A stretch of 64,000 nt of DNA from Geoglobus acetivorans (GCF_039641995.1 NZ_CP087714.1:1740328-1804327), one strand, 5' to 3'. Counted from the stretch's first letter, positions 42,386 through 52,157 are shown. Translations and numbers: made by a program. The notes: generated by a model not told the origin, from the sequence alone.

Positions 42386-43938
42386 AATTGAGAAGGGAGC
42401 TTATTGAGGAACTCTACAGGAGGAGGGAAAAGTTACTGCAGATGGGAGGAGAGCAGAGAGTAAAGAAGCAGCACGATGCGGGGAAGCTGACCGCAAGAGA
42501 GAGGATTGAGGCGTTTCTCGATCCCGGGAGCTTCGTGGAGATAAACCCGTTTGTTGAAAAAAGAAATACTGATTTCGGTCTTGATAAGGCCGAGATTCCA
42601 GCTGACGGTGTCGTGACAGGTTATGGAACAGTAGATGGAAGACCGGTTGCAGTTTTCGCCCAGGACTTTACGGTGATGGGTGGCAGCCTTGGAGAGATGC
42701 ACGGATTTAAGATAGCATATCTCCTAGACTTTGCGATGAAGGTCGGAATACCGGTTATCGGGCTTAACGACTCGGGTGGAGCGAGGATACAGGAGGGTGT
42801 GGATGCCCTCAAGGGATACGGAGACATATTCTACAGGAATACTCTTGCAAGTGGTGTTATACCTCAGATAAGTGTCATAATGGGGCCATGTGCTGGTGGT
42901 GCCGTTTACAGTCCAGCAATCGGAGATTTCATCGTCATGACAAAAAACAAGTCATGCTACATGTTCATCACCGGGCCGCAGGTTATCAAGACTGTAACGG
43001 GAGAGGATGTAACTCCTCAGGAACTCGGTGGCTGGGAGGCCCATGCTGCCAAGAGCGGTAATGCACATCTTGTTGCCGAAGACGACATGCACGCAGCACA
43101 GCTTGTGAGGAAACTGATCAGTTATCTGCCCCTGAACAACCTGGAAGACCCTCCCGTTGTTGATACCGGCGACAATCCTGCGAGGACAACTCCTGAAATC
43201 TATGATATCATTCCCGACGATCCGAACAAGCCCTATGATGTGAGAGACGTTATCAGAGCGGTAGTGGATAATGGCGAATTCTTCGAAATTCACGAGATGT
43301 TCGCTCCGAATGCAACCGTTGGATTTGCCAGGATGGACGGAAAGACTGTCGGTATCGTGGCCAACAACCCCAAGTTCTATGCAGGCACCCTCGACGTCAA
43401 CAGCAGCGATAAGATTGCAAGATTTGTCAGATTCTGCGATGCGTTCAACATACCGATACTGACTTTTGTTGACGTTCCGGGCTATCTTCCTGGAGTTCAG
43501 CAGGAGTACGGCGGTATTATAAGGCACGGCGCAAAAATCCTGTATGCTTACAGTGAGGCCACAGTTCCGCTCGTTACTCTGATTCTGAGAAAGGCCTATG
43601 GAGGTGCGTATCTCGCTATGGGCAGCAAGCATCTTGGTGCGGACGTAGTTTACGCCTATCCTACTGCTGAAATTGCTGTGATGGGTCCGGAAGGAGCTGC
43701 GGAAATTGTTTTCAGAAAGGAAATAGCGAATGCTGAAGATCCTGAGAAGGTCAGGCAGGAAAAGGTTCAGGAGTACAGAGACAGATTTGCAAACCCCTAC
43801 CGAGCGGCTGCGAGAGGATATATTGACGATGTGATCGATCCAAAGTTCACGAGGGTGAAAATAATCTCGGCCCTGAGAGTTCTGGACACCAAGAGGGAGA
43901 AGCTCCCTCCCAAGAAGCACGGCAACATACCCCTGTGA
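42382..43938 (+). CDS. mmdA: Methylmalonyl-CoA decarboxylase/propionyl-CoA carboxylase carboxyltransferase subunit
   Basis: A 518-residue carboxyltransferase with two crotonase-like halves: acyl-CoA pocket GGARIQEG and PCAGGAVYSPA in the first, and VPGYLPGVQQEYGGIIRHGAKILYA plus GGAYLAMGSK in the second. It moves CO2 between biotin and propionyl-CoA. No biotin carboxylase gene is present here, so it could act as a decarboxylase/transcarboxylase or pair with one elsewhere. Confidence 0.92.
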   Translation: MKLRRELIEELYRRREKLLQMGGEQRVKKQHDAGKLTARERIEAFLDPGSFVEINPFVEKRNTDFGLDKAEIPADGVVTGYGTVDGRPVAVFAQDFTVMGGSLGEMHGFKIAYLLDFAMKVGIPVIGLNDSGGARIQEGVDALKGYGDIFYRNTLASGVIPQISVIMGPCAGGAVYSPAIGDFIVMTKNKSCYMFITGPQVIKTVTGEDVTPQELGGWEAHAAKSGNAHLVAEDDMHAAQLVRKLISYLPLNNLEDPPVVDTGDNPARTTPEIYDIIPDDPNKPYDVRDVIRAVVDNGEFFEIHEMFAPNATVGFARMDGKTVGIVANNPKFYAGTLDVNSSDKIARFVRFCDAFNIPILTFVDVPGYLPGVQQEYGGIIRHGAKILYAYSEATVPLVTLILRKAYGGAYLAMGSKHLGADVVYAYPTAEIAVMGPEGAAEIVFRKEIANAEDPEKVRQEKVQEYRDRFANPYRAAARGYIDDVIDPKFTRVKIISALRVLDTKREKLPPKKHGNIPL

Positions 43939-43949
43939 GGTGTTGCGAT

Positions 43950-44081
43950 ATGAATGCTGAGGAGTTTCTTGCTGCCATAACCGCCATTCACAGATACATT
44001 GAGGATCACTCCGAAAAGCCCGTGGAGATCAGGAGAGATGTCAGCTACTGGAAAATAGTTTCAAGAGTGCCGGGGTGGTGA
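43950..44081 (+). CDS. Small carboxylase/decarboxylase-associated subunit (MmdE-like)
   Basis: A 43-residue peptide: a helical N-terminal part (EEFLAAITAIHRYIEDH) and a C-terminal SYWKIVSRVPGW that recalls the PW-x-A-x-R ends of small acyl-CoA carboxylase or decarboxylase subunits. It lies between the carboxyltransferase and biotin-carrier genes with gaps of 11 and 3 bp. It has no membrane segment. The family match is by pattern only. Confidence 0.7.
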   Translation: MNAEEFLAAITAIHRYIEDHSEKPVEIRRDVSYWKIVSRVPGW

Positions 44082-44084
44082 ATC

Positions 44085-44477
44085 TTGGCCAGATATGCAG
44101 TTACGGTTAACGGGAGAAAGTATGAGGTTGATGTGGAGGAGATAGCTCCAGGAAAATTCAGGGTAAATGTAAACGGTAAGGAAGAAGTAATCGAAATGGT
44201 CGAGGAAAGAAGGCAGCTTCAGGCTGTGGAACCTCAGGTTTCAGCTTCACCAGTCAAAGCAGCCGGGGGAGAGGTAAAGGCCGAGATGTCCGGCACGATT
44301 GTGCGAATTCTGAAGAACGAGGGGGAGGAGATCAGGAAGGGAGATCCCGTGATCGTCCTTGAGGCAATGAAGATGGAAAACGAGATCGTGGCACCTTCTG
44401 ACGGCAGGCTTTCGAAAATCTTTGTTAAGGAAGGAGACAAGGTTCAGGCAGGTTCTGAACTTTTCGCTGTATCCTGA
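44085..44477 (+). CDS. mmdC: Biotin carboxyl carrier protein
   Basis: A 130-residue protein with the biotinylation motif EAMKMEN, Lys 96. An N-terminal YAVTVNGRKYEVDV domain and a Pro/Ala linker precede the biotinyl domain. It starts with TTG after GGGGTGGTG. It carries CO2 for the adjacent carboxyltransferase. Confidence 0.93.
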   Translation: MARYAVTVNGRKYEVDVEEIAPGKFRVNVNGKEEVIEMVEERRQLQAVEPQVSASPVKAAGGEVKAEMSGTIVRILKNEGEEIRKGDPVIVLEAMKMENEIVAPSDGRLSKIFVKEGDKVQAGSELFAVS

Positions 44478-44489
44478 GGAGGTGTTTGC

Positions 44490-46136
44490 ATGAACAAAAG
44501 AGAATGGGAGGAGAAATACGTTAAACCTCTCCTCGAAAAAGCTCCTGAAAGGAAAAAGGTATTCAGGACAGCAAGTGGTTTTGAGGTTGACAGGGTTTAC
44601 ACCCCCGAAGATGTCAGCATCGATTATGAAAGCAAACTCGGTTATCCCGGAGCTTACCCGTTCACGAGGGGAATTTACCCCACAATGTATCGTGGAAGAG
44701 TATGGACAATGAGACAGTATGCCGGTTTTGGAACGGCAGAGGAGACGAATAAGAGGTACAAGTATCTGCTTGAGCAGGGTCAGACCGGACTGAGCGTTGC
44801 CTTCGACCTTCCCACCCAGATAGGTTACGACAGCGACAGCCCGATGGCTCTTGGAGAGGTCGGAAAGGTTGGCGTTGCCATTGACACGATAGAGGACATG
44901 CAGATTCTGTTTGATGGAATTCCCCTCGACAAGGTTTCGACCTCCATGACGATCAATTCGACTGCAGCACAGCTCCTGAGCATGTACATAAGCGTTGCCG
45001 AGTCGCAGGGCGTCGACAGGAAGGTTCTGAGAGGAACCGTTCAGAACGACATGCTGAAAGAATACATTGCGAGAGGAACCTACATCTTCCCGCCTGAGCC
45101 GAGCCTGAGGCTTGCAACGGATATCATAATGTTCTGCGCAAAGGAGGTACCGAAGTGGAATTCGATCAGCATTTCGGGATATCACATGGAGGAGGCTGGG
45201 GCCACACCTGTACAGGAGGTTGCATTCACGCTTGCAGACGGAATAGAGTACGTTCAGAGAGTAATTGACAGAGGTATGGATGTTGACACCTTTGCTCCGA
45301 GACTCAGCTTCTTCTTCGCAGCAGGAAACAACCTGCTTGAAGAGGTTGCGAAGTTCAGGGCTGCAAGAAGAATCTGGGCAAGAATCATGAGGGAAAGGTT
45401 TGGGGCGAAAAATCCAAGGTCAATGATGCTCAGGTTCCACGTCCAGACTGCCGGGTGCACCTTAACGGCTCAGCAGCCTGAAAACAACATAATCAGGGTT
45501 ACACTGCAGGCTCTTGCCGCCGTTCTCGGAGGGACGCAGAGCCTGCATACCAACAGCTATGATGAGGCTCTGAGCCTTCCGACCGAGAAGGCTGTGAGAA
45601 TCGCACTCAGGACTCAGCAGATCATAGCTGAGGAGAGTGGGGTGGCTGATGTTGCAGATCCGCTTGGTGGGGCATACTATGTCGAGTGGCTCACTGAGAG
45701 GATAGAGGAGGAGGCGATGAAGTACATCGAGAAGATTGACGAGATGGGTGGCGTCATAAAGGCCATTGAGAGTGGATACATCCAGAGGGAAATACAGAAG
45801 TCTGCCTATGAGAAGCAGAAGGCGATTGACGAGGGCGAGCTTACAGTCGTCGGAGTTAACAAGTACAGAATCGATGAGGAGCTGAACGTCGAAATTCTCA
45901 GAATAGACAAGGAGATGGTTCAGAAGCAGATCGACAGGCTTAAAAGGTTCAGGGAAACCAGAGACAGGAGCAAAATGGAGGAAGCGCTCACCAAACTCAA
46001 GAAAGCAGCGGAGAATCCCGACGAGAACCTGATGCCGTACATTCTCGAGGCGGTAAGGGCCAGAGCCACCCTCGGGGAGATAACAGACGCTTTGAGAGAG
46101 GCGTTTGGTGAGTACAGAGCCCCGCAGATATTCTGA
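44490..46136 (+). CDS. mcmA1: Methylmalonyl-CoA mutase, large (catalytic) subunit
   Basis: A 548-residue TIM-barrel subunit with [37 protein letters not shown] and the C-terminal LTERIEEEA block. It has no B12 domain of its own; that is supplied by the 138-residue subunit at the start of the operon, the archaeal arrangement. It interconverts methylmalonyl-CoA and succinyl-CoA, connecting propionyl-CoA to central metabolism. Confidence 0.94.
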   Translation: MNKREWEEKYVKPLLEKAPERKKVFRTASGFEVDRVYTPEDVSIDYESKLGYPGAYPFTRGIYPTMYRGRVWTMRQYAGFGTAEETNKRYKYLLEQGQTGLSVAFDLPTQIGYDSDSPMALGEVGKVGVAIDTIEDMQILFDGIPLDKVSTSMTINSTAAQLLSMYISVAESQGVDRKVLRGTVQNDMLKEYIARGTYIFPPEPSLRLATDIIMFCAKEVPKWNSISISGYHMEEAGATPVQEVAFTLADGIEYVQRVIDRGMDVDTFAPRLSFFFAAGNNLLEEVAKFRAARRIWARIMRERFGAKNPRSMMLRFHVQTAGCTLTAQQPENNIIRVTLQALAAVLGGTQSLHTNSYDEALSLPTEKAVRIALRTQQIIAEESGVADVADPLGGAYYVEWLTERIEEEAMKYIEKIDEMGGVIKAIESGYIQREIQKSAYEKQKAIDEGELTVVGVNKYRIDEELNVEILRIDKEMVQKQIDRLKRFRETRDRSKMEEALTKLKKAAENPDENLMPYILEAVRARATLGEITDALREAFGEYRAPQIF

Positions 46137-46145
46137 GGTGGTTTT

Positions 46146-46715
46146 CTGGAGGACATATATTTATTTTTTATCCCTCCTCTTCTCGGAGCGTTCATAGGCT
46201 ACCTGACAAACGTTGTCGCTGTAAAGCTGCTTTTCCATCCAAAAAAACCAATAAGGATTCTGGGATTCAGGATACAGGGTTTAATTCCGGCCAAAAGTGA
46301 GGAATTTGCTCACAGAATAATCGATGTTTTTGAAGAATACGTTGGCAGGGAAGAGTTCAGGGAGCTTATTGAGGAGGCGATTGAAAAAACGATCAGGGAG
46401 TCGAGACTTTTCAGGATTCTGTCAAACTCGGCAGTTATTGCCATTCTGGAGAGATACGGAGTGGTTGACCGAATTTCGGACCAGATTGAGGACCTGCTGT
46501 CAAAAACACAGGTTATGGCGAGCAAGGTGATAGTGGAAAACATTGACTTCAGAAAATTCCTCGAGCGGAAAATTGCGGAGTTCAGTGAGGAGGAAGCTGA
46601 ATACGTGTTCAAAAAGCTGGCGAAAAACGAGATGAGATTCATAGAGATTTCGGGAGCAATCCTGGGGTTTTTAATCGGGCTTGTTCAGAGCATCTTTTTC
46701 ATTATAGCCCATTAA
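46146..46715 (+). CDS. DUF445 membrane protein with CTG start
   Basis: A 189-residue protein of the short DUF445 type: N-terminal membrane segment with IPPLLGAFIGYLTN and VAVKLLFHPKKP, a charged helical middle, and a C-terminal membrane segment. Between the in-frame stop of mcmA1 (46134-46136) and the conserved region there is no ATG, GTG or TTG. CTG at 46146 stands 5 bp after GAGGTGG and gives MEDIYLFFIPPLLGA, the length expected for the family. Either a CTG start or a sequence error explains this. A GTG at 46461 would leave only 84 residues. Confidence 0.75.
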   Translation: MEDIYLFFIPPLLGAFIGYLTNVVAVKLLFHPKKPIRILGFRIQGLIPAKSEEFAHRIIDVFEEYVGREEFRELIEEAIEKTIRESRLFRILSNSAVIAILERYGVVDRISDQIEDLLSKTQVMASKVIVENIDFRKFLERKIAEFSEEEAEYVFKKLAKNEMRFIEISGAILGFLIGLVQSIFFIIAH

Positions 46716-47243
46716 TGTGTAATGGTGACTGTAAATGGGTAGCCTTTCAGTGAACCTGAAATTCTCTCTCAACGCATTTTCCATCTCTTTTTCGTCAATC
46801 CTCTCTTCAACAGGCGGCCCATAATCCATTTCGATTTTTTTCCATTCGATAATGCAGACGACTTTTGCCTTTGAAGCCCACTTCAGGAATCCTTTCCAGT
46901 CATCCACCTCATGCAGGACATTGGAGAACAAAACGAAATCTACAGGAAAATCAAATTCATGTGGCGTTTCAGAGAGTATTATTCCCACGTTTTTTATCTT
47001 TAACATCTCAAGCTCGCCCCTCAGTGCCTCGATCATTTCTCTGTTTGCCTCTACTGCATAAACTCTTTTGAAGTGCTTTGCGAGGGGGATGGTGAAGTAT
47101 CCAGGCCCTGCACCATAGTCAACTGCGTTCTCTCTGGACTGCACTCTTCTGATAACTTCTCTCTCGAAGACATCTACAGGGAGAATTTTCTTTCTTTTTT
47201 CACTCTTCAGATCTTCCGGCTTTCCTGAAAACCTGTGGGGCAT
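46671..47243 (-). CDS. SAM-dependent methyltransferase
   Basis: A 190-residue class I methyltransferase with DYGAGPGYFTIPLA (motif I), VYAVEANREM (motif II) and FSNVLHEVDDW (motif IV). The substrate is unknown. It overlaps the convergent DUF445 gene by 45 bp. Confidence 0.82.
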   Translation of the reverse strand: MPHRFSGKPEDLKSEKRKKILPVDVFEREVIRRVQSRENAVDYGAGPGYFTIPLAKHFKRVYAVEANREMIEALRGELEMLKIKNVGIILSETPHEFDFPVDFVLFSNVLHEVDDWKGFLKWASKAKVVCIIEWKKIEMDYGPPVEERIDEKEMENALRENFRFTERLPIYSHHYTLMGYNEKDALNKPD

Positions 47244-47330
47244 CAGCAGGATATGTGCAGTGTCTAATAAAAATGTTCTCGTGTTCAGCTGCTGGATGGG
47301 AAAGGCGGGCAGATTTAAAAAATGAAGTGT

Positions 47331-48389
47331 TCAGGTCTGTTTCCTGACCTGCTCTATTATGATCTCATAATCTCTCTCCACTTCACTCAAAAACTGTTTC
47401 ATGGTATAACCGTTCTTGTAGGCGAGGAGTGTGGCACCTCCCGCTCCAACTCCTTCCTTCACGAACCCCTCAGTATAGGCTCTGAGCCCGGGTTTCGAGG
47501 ATTCGCCAAGTCCCGGATCACTTGCTATGACGTCCACGGCAGAAATCTCAGAAATGCTGGCTGTTGCGTCGTCGGCAACGTATGTTGTTGTTGCGAGATA
47601 GATCTCGCTGCTCTCATCTATTCTCCTGATTATCTGGGAGGCTGCAGCCATCTGAGTGCCACCTGCAAGAACAACCGGTTTTTCTGCGCCTGTTGAAATA
47701 CCTGCTACTGCCAGCAGAACTGGGTCACCGACCTCTGCGAGAATTTCTATCGGGTCATCGCTCTCCACCCTTCTCACGGCTTTTTCAATAACCTCTCTTT
47801 TTATGTTTACGGGATTCTGGGGCATGCTGGACGAAACGGCAGGATCCAGTCCAAGTGCCTTCAGAACAGCTCCTGCCGTTGTTGTTCCGGCAGGGATGCT
47901 CTCACCAATCATCAGCACGTCAAAAGCCTTTGAAATTTCTTTTCCTATAATCCGGGCATACTCAAAAGCCTCCATTGCCGAATCCATGCTGAAGGCGCTT
48001 TGTTCTGCAATGTTGTTTCCCACAGGTGCGTTAATGGTGTAGTGTGGTATTTTTGGTTTCACCATAAGTCCCGCATCGACGACAAACAGCGGGACTTTGA
48101 GCAGCCTCAGGGCAGTGTATGTAATCAGTGCCGGAGTTGGCTTTCCGTCTGGAGTTGCGGGTGGAAACGGAATACTCTTGCACTGTCCGTAATGCAGGAG
48201 TTCTGCATCGGCCGGAGGAGTGAACTTAATCAGGTCTGGATTTTCTCCTGCAGCAGTGATTCCCGGAATTTCCGCAGTTCTTGTATTGCCGATGCACAGA
48301 ACGAAACCCACGTTTCCATTCAGCACATCTGAAAAGTCATTTCCCTTAACAACCCTGTAGCTCATGGATTCTGTGAGGATTTCTGGCAT
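47331..48389 (-). CDS. cobT: Nicotinate-nucleotide:dimethylbenzimidazole phosphoribosyltransferase (archaeal CobT family)
   Basis: A 352-residue protein of the archaeal CobT-like group: GIGNTRTAE-like LCIGNTRTAE, GESIPAGTTTAGAV and VLAGGTQMAAA. The bacterial enzyme activates the lower ligand of cobalamin; the archaeal relatives are assigned by homology. It fits the B12-dependent mutase gene nearby. It is divergent from polB. Confidence 0.85.
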   Translation of the reverse strand: MPEILTESMSYRVVKGNDFSDVLNGNVGFVLCIGNTRTAEIPGITAAGENPDLIKFTPPADAELLHYGQCKSIPFPPATPDGKPTPALITYTALRLLKVPLFVVDAGLMVKPKIPHYTINAPVGNNIAEQSAFSMDSAMEAFEYARIIGKEISKAFDVLMIGESIPAGTTTAGAVLKALGLDPAVSSSMPQNPVNIKREVIEKAVRRVESDDPIEILAEVGDPVLLAVAGISTGAEKPVVLAGGTQMAAASQIIRRIDESSEIYLATTTYVADDATASISEISAVDVIASDPGLGESSKPGLRAYTEGFVKEGVGAGGATLLAYKNGYTMKQFLSEVERDYEIIIEQVRKQT

Positions 48390-48405
48390 TATAACTGTTT
48401 TTTTT

Positions 48406-48423
48406 GTATTACAATTGTAATAC
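48406..48423. promoter_or_regulatory. Perfect 18-bp palindrome between cobT and polB
   Basis: GTATTACAATTGTAATAC is fully self-complementary. It lies 17 bp upstream of the cobT ATG and 56 bp upstream of polB, nearer cobT. It looks like an operator for a dimeric regulator, perhaps of cobalamin genes. Confidence 0.6.
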
Positions 48424-48446
48424 TCAATTGCATTAGGGCCATGAAA

Positions 48447-48457
48447 GGGTTAAATAG
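48447..48457 (+). promoter_or_regulatory. polB TATA box
   Basis: GGGTTAAATAG lies about 27 bp before the ATG at 48480, suggesting a leaderless mRNA. The purine run GAAAGGG before it resembles a BRE. Confidence 0.5.
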
Positions 48458-48479
48458 TATCCCGCCAACAATTCCCTGA

Positions 48480-50825
48480 ATGGAAGGCTGGCTCATTGAT
48501 GCAGATTATGTTACTGAGGCAGGAAGGGCAGTGGTAAGACTGTGGTGCAGGGACGAGGAAGGAGTATTTGTTGTGCATGACCGGAACTTCACACCTTACT
48601 TTTACGTCATCCCTTACCGGGATTTTGACCCGATGGATGTTTCGGTAGAGTCCAGAGGGAAGGAGATAGCCCCTCTAAAGGTGGAAAAAGCCAGGAAAAA
48701 GATTTTTGGCCGGGAAACCGAGGTTTATGTGGTTTACGCCCACCATCCCCAGGATGTCCCAAAGCTGAGAGAGGCTTTCAGGGACTACGGTGATGTGAGG
48801 GAAGCAGACATTCCCTTTGCATACAGGTATCTGATAGATAGGGACCTTGCTTGTATGGATGGTGTAAGGGTTGAGGGCGAGGTCAGGCAGGAGAAGGGGC
48901 TGAGGGTTGTTGATGCGGAGACTGTTGAGAGAATCAGAAAGAAGACGTTTCCCAGCCTGAAGGTTCTCGCATTTGACTGTGAGATGCTCACCGAATTCGG
49001 GATGGCCGATGCCGAGAAGGACCCGATAATTATCATCGGAGTCAAGATGGGCGATTATGAGGAAATCATACACGGTGAGGAGAGGGAGATAATAGCCAGA
49101 TTTGTAAAGGTGATAAGAGAACTGGACCCCGACATTATCGTTGGCTACAATCAGGACGGCTTTGACTGGCCGTATTTAAAAAAGAGGGCTGAAAAACTCT
49201 CCGTTAAACTTTCGATCGGCAGGGACGGTAGTGAACTGACATTCAGGGGTGGCAGACCGAAAATTACCGGACGACTGAATGTTGACCTTTACGATCTGGC
49301 GATGAGACTGGATGTTAAGGTCAAAAAGCTTGAAAACGTGGCCGAATTTCTGGGCAGGAAGGTGGAAATTGCAGACATAGAGGCGAAGGACATCTACCGC
49401 AGGTGGACCTCTGGAGATAAGGAGAGTGTGTTCAGATACTCGAGACAGGACATACTGAACACCTATTTCATAGCTGAAGAGCTTCTTCCCATGCATTACG
49501 AGCTTTCCAGGATGGTCAGGCTCCCAGTGGACGACATCACAAGGATTGGCAGGGGGAAGCAGGTTGACTGGTTGCTTCTGAGTGAAGCGTACAGGCTGAA
49601 TGAACTCGCACCAAATCCCAGAGAAATGGATGAGGGCTACGAGGGGGCATTTGTTCTTGAACCGGTCAGGGGTCTGCATGAGAACGTTTACTGCCTGGAT
49701 TTCGCTTCGATGTATCCTTCAATAATGATTGCCTACAACATCTCACCCGACACCTATGTTTCGGGAGCATGTGATGACTGTTTTGTTGCGCCTGAGGTGA
49801 ACCACAGGTTCAGAAAACAGCCGGATGGCTTTTTCAAGAGAATTCTCCAGGACCTGATCAGAAGGAGGCGTGAGGTGAAGGCGACGATGAGCAAAACAGA
49901 CAGAGACAGCATCGATTACAGACTTCTCGACATAAAGCAGCAGACGCTCAAGATCCTCACTAACTCGTTTTACGGATACACCGGATGGAGCGGGGCAAGG
50001 TGGTACTGCAGAGCATGTGCTGAGGCAACCACTGCCTGGGGCAGGCACTTTATCAAAAAATCCGCAGAGATTGCCAGGAGCATGGGGTTTGAGGTGCTTT
50101 ACGGCGACACGGATTCGCTTTTTGTCAAGAAGGACGATGGGCCTGCGGATAGTGGGGAAGTGGAGGAACTGATAAAGCGCATTTCGAGGGAGATACCAAT
50201 CACCATAGAGGTCGATGAAATCTACCGGACAATATTCTTCGTTGAAAAGAAAAGGTACGCGGGGCTAACATCGGACGGGAGGCTCGTTGTCAAGGGTCTT
50301 GAGGTCAGGAGAGGGGACTGGTGCGAGCTTGCAAAGGAAACTCAGAGAAGCGTTATAGAGATAATCCTGAAGGAAACGAATCCTGAAAAAGCTCTCAAAT
50401 ATGTTAGAGAGGTGATAGGCAGAATCAAGTCGGGGGACTATCCCCTTGAAAAGTACATCATTTACAAGGGACTGACAAGAAAGCCCTCTAGGTATGAGAG
50501 CGTTCAGGCACACGTCAAGGCTGCCAAGAGAGGAATGGAACTTGGTTATCATTACCCTGTAGGCACGAAGGTGGGATTCGTGGTTGTTGAAGGTTCCGGC
50601 AACATCGGAGACAGGGCTTACCCACTCGAACTGATTGAAAGCTTTGATGGAGAGCTTGTTGAGCTAAAAACCAAACTCGGCAACGAGAAGAGGAGGATTG
50701 ATAAAGAATACTACATAAATAACCAGATCATCCCGAGTGTTTTGAGGATACTCGAGAGGTTTGGATACAACGAGCTGACAATAAAGGGAAATACACAAAA
50801 AACCCTTGACTCATTCTTTGGCTGA
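48480..50825 (+). CDS. polB: DNA polymerase family B (replicative, archaeal PolB1 type)
   Basis: A 781-residue family B polymerase. Exonuclease motifs: Exo I FDCE (Asp 166, Glu 168), Exo II NQDGFDWPYL, Exo III YSRQDILNTY. Polymerase motifs: A (DFASMYPS), B (KILTNSFYGY) and C (YGDTDS), all intact. The C-terminus QKTLDSFF is a PCNA-interacting peptide. The ATG matches a leaderless start. Confidence 0.96.
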   Translation: MEGWLIDADYVTEAGRAVVRLWCRDEEGVFVVHDRNFTPYFYVIPYRDFDPMDVSVESRGKEIAPLKVEKARKKIFGRETEVYVVYAHHPQDVPKLREAFRDYGDVREADIPFAYRYLIDRDLACMDGVRVEGEVRQEKGLRVVDAETVERIRKKTFPSLKVLAFDCEMLTEFGMADAEKDPIIIIGVKMGDYEEIIHGEEREIIARFVKVIRELDPDIIVGYNQDGFDWPYLKKRAEKLSVKLSIGRDGSELTFRGGRPKITGRLNVDLYDLAMRLDVKVKKLENVAEFLGRKVEIADIEAKDIYRRWTSGDKESVFRYSRQDILNTYFIAEELLPMHYELSRMVRLPVDDITRIGRGKQVDWLLLSEAYRLNELAPNPREMDEGYEGAFVLEPVRGLHENVYCLDFASMYPSIMIAYNISPDTYVSGACDDCFVAPEVNHRFRKQPDGFFKRILQDLIRRRREVKATMSKTDRDSIDYRLLDIKQQTLKILTNSFYGYTGWSGARWYCRACAEATTAWGRHFIKKSAEIARSMGFEVLYGDTDSLFVKKDDGPADSGEVEELIKRISREIPITIEVDEIYRTIFFVEKKRYAGLTSDGRLVVKGLEVRRGDWCELAKETQRSVIEIILKETNPEKALKYVREVIGRIKSGDYPLEKYIIYKGLTRKPSRYESVQAHVKAAKRGMELGYHYPVGTKVGFVVVEGSGNIGDRAYPLELIESFDGELVELKTKLGNEKRRIDKEYYINNQIIPSVLRILERFGYNELTIKGNTQKTLDSFFG

Positions 50826-50826
50826 T

Positions 50827-51588
50827 ATGCTTGCAACCGAAAGAATTGGGGACGTGGAGAGGATTGAAGTAGGGGCAGAAGTTGAGGGCAGAGTTGTATT
50901 CACAACGTCCTTTTACGTTTATTCAGACCTCGTTTTTGATTCGGGATGTTCAAATGTGAGGGGCGAGGTGGCTGAATGGCTGAAGAAGCGTGACTTTCAG
51001 GCTGTTTATCTGACCCACCACCATGAAGACCACTCCGGAAATGCGGGACTGTTTGATGTGATCCATTCAGGAAAAGCCACGGCAGAAATTCTTTCCTCAG
51101 GGTTTGAGATTCCGGACTATCGGAAGCTGGTATGGGGCGAGGTTGAACATATTCCCGCCGAGAGATTCAGGGAACCCGACATAGAGTTTGTTTACACTCC
51201 GGGACATTCTCAGGATCATGTTGTCTACCTTCTGGATGACTATGCCTTTATCGGGGATCTGATTGCAGCGAAGAGAGTTTTCGTGGCTCTGAGGTACGAG
51301 AGGTATGTTCAGACCATTGAATCCCTTGAGAGGTTGCTCAGCCATGATTTCGAGGTTGCCTTTGGAGGGCATGGGATATACCGCAGAGAAGAGGTCGAGG
51401 AGTATCTGGGTTACCTGAGAGGGTTGAGACAGAGATGTCTGGAGCTTTACGAAAGTGGAAAGTCGTACATGGAAATCTATGCTGAGGTTTTCGGAGAGCC
51501 GGGCGAAAGGGCAATGTTGTTTGAAAAGTTTAGCGGAGGGGAGTGGTCAAGAGAAAATCTCGTAAAATCGCTTATAGGTATCCAGTAG
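50827..51588 (+). CDS. Metallo-beta-lactamase-fold hydrolase
   Basis: A 253-residue MBL protein with HHHEDH (His 64, His 66, Asp 68, His 69), PGHSQDHV and GGHG. The ATG at 50827 is one base after the polB stop; an upstream in-frame ATG lies inside polB. A C-terminal helical region follows. Probably a thioesterase- or lactonase-like enzyme; function unknown. Confidence 0.87.
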   Translation: MLATERIGDVERIEVGAEVEGRVVFTTSFYVYSDLVFDSGCSNVRGEVAEWLKKRDFQAVYLTHHHEDHSGNAGLFDVIHSGKATAEILSSGFEIPDYRKLVWGEVEHIPAERFREPDIEFVYTPGHSQDHVVYLLDDYAFIGDLIAAKRVFVALRYERYVQTIESLERLLSHDFEVAFGGHGIYRREEVEEYLGYLRGLRQRCLELYESGKSYMEIYAEVFGEPGERAMLFEKFSGGEWSRENLVKSLIGIQ

Positions 51589-51726
51589 TTATTCTTTGAG
51601 GAGCTAATCATCATTTACTCTTTGAAACGAGTATGTTCTCAGCATGATATTTTGGAAAATCTATACGCCTCACCATCTGCACACAGTTGGTGACGCGATT
51701 GAGTCCTGTCTTCTTCCGGGAAAATC

Positions 51727-51771
51727 TTTATATCCGACAATGAATAAATAATACATCGAAGTCCGATGTAT
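51727..51771 (+). promoter_or_regulatory. PadR-operon promoter with overlapping inverted repeat
   Basis: TTTATATCC (51727-51735) is a TATA box; about 25 bp later, at the expected start, is an inverted repeat ATACATCG-AAGTC-CGATGTAT (51751-51771). It contains ACAT/ATGT half-sites like those of PadR regulators, and a PadR gene is second in this operon, so autoregulation is likely. Confidence 0.6.
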
Positions 51772-51783
51772 GGAGGTGTATGT

Positions 51784-52116
51784 ATGGACGACATTCTGGC
51801 AGTGACAACTGAAAGCATACCGGGTTACAGAATCGTGGAGGTGAAGGGAATAGCACGTGGTGGAGTGGTTAGAGCCACGCACCTCGGAAGGGACATAATG
51901 GCTCTGCTGAGAAACATCAGGGGTGGGGAGATAAACGAGTACACCCGGATGATGGCAGAGGCGAGGGAGGAAGCTTTGAAAAGGATGTTTCTTCATGCAA
52001 AAGAACTTGGAGCGAATGCAGTCGTCAACATCCGATTCGCAACCTCAAACGTTCGCTCCAACGTTGCGGAAGTCTATGCCTATGGCACCGCAGTTGTTGC
52101 TGTACCTGAGCAGTGA
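51784..52116 (+). CDS. YbjQ/UPF0145-family protein
   Basis: A 110-residue protein of the UPF0145 group (IPGYRIVEVKGIARGG, ELGANAVVNIRF). These form pentameric assemblies with no settled activity. The ATG at 51784 follows GGAGGTG. It shares a transcript with the PadR regulator. Confidence 0.88.
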   Translation: MDDILAVTTESIPGYRIVEVKGIARGGVVRATHLGRDIMALLRNIRGGEINEYTRMMAEAREEALKRMFLHAKELGANAVVNIRFATSNVRSNVAEVYAYGTAVVAVPEQ

Positions 52117-52157
52117 ATGGTTATGGCTGCCATCTCCAGTGCTGCAGAGGTGTGCCG

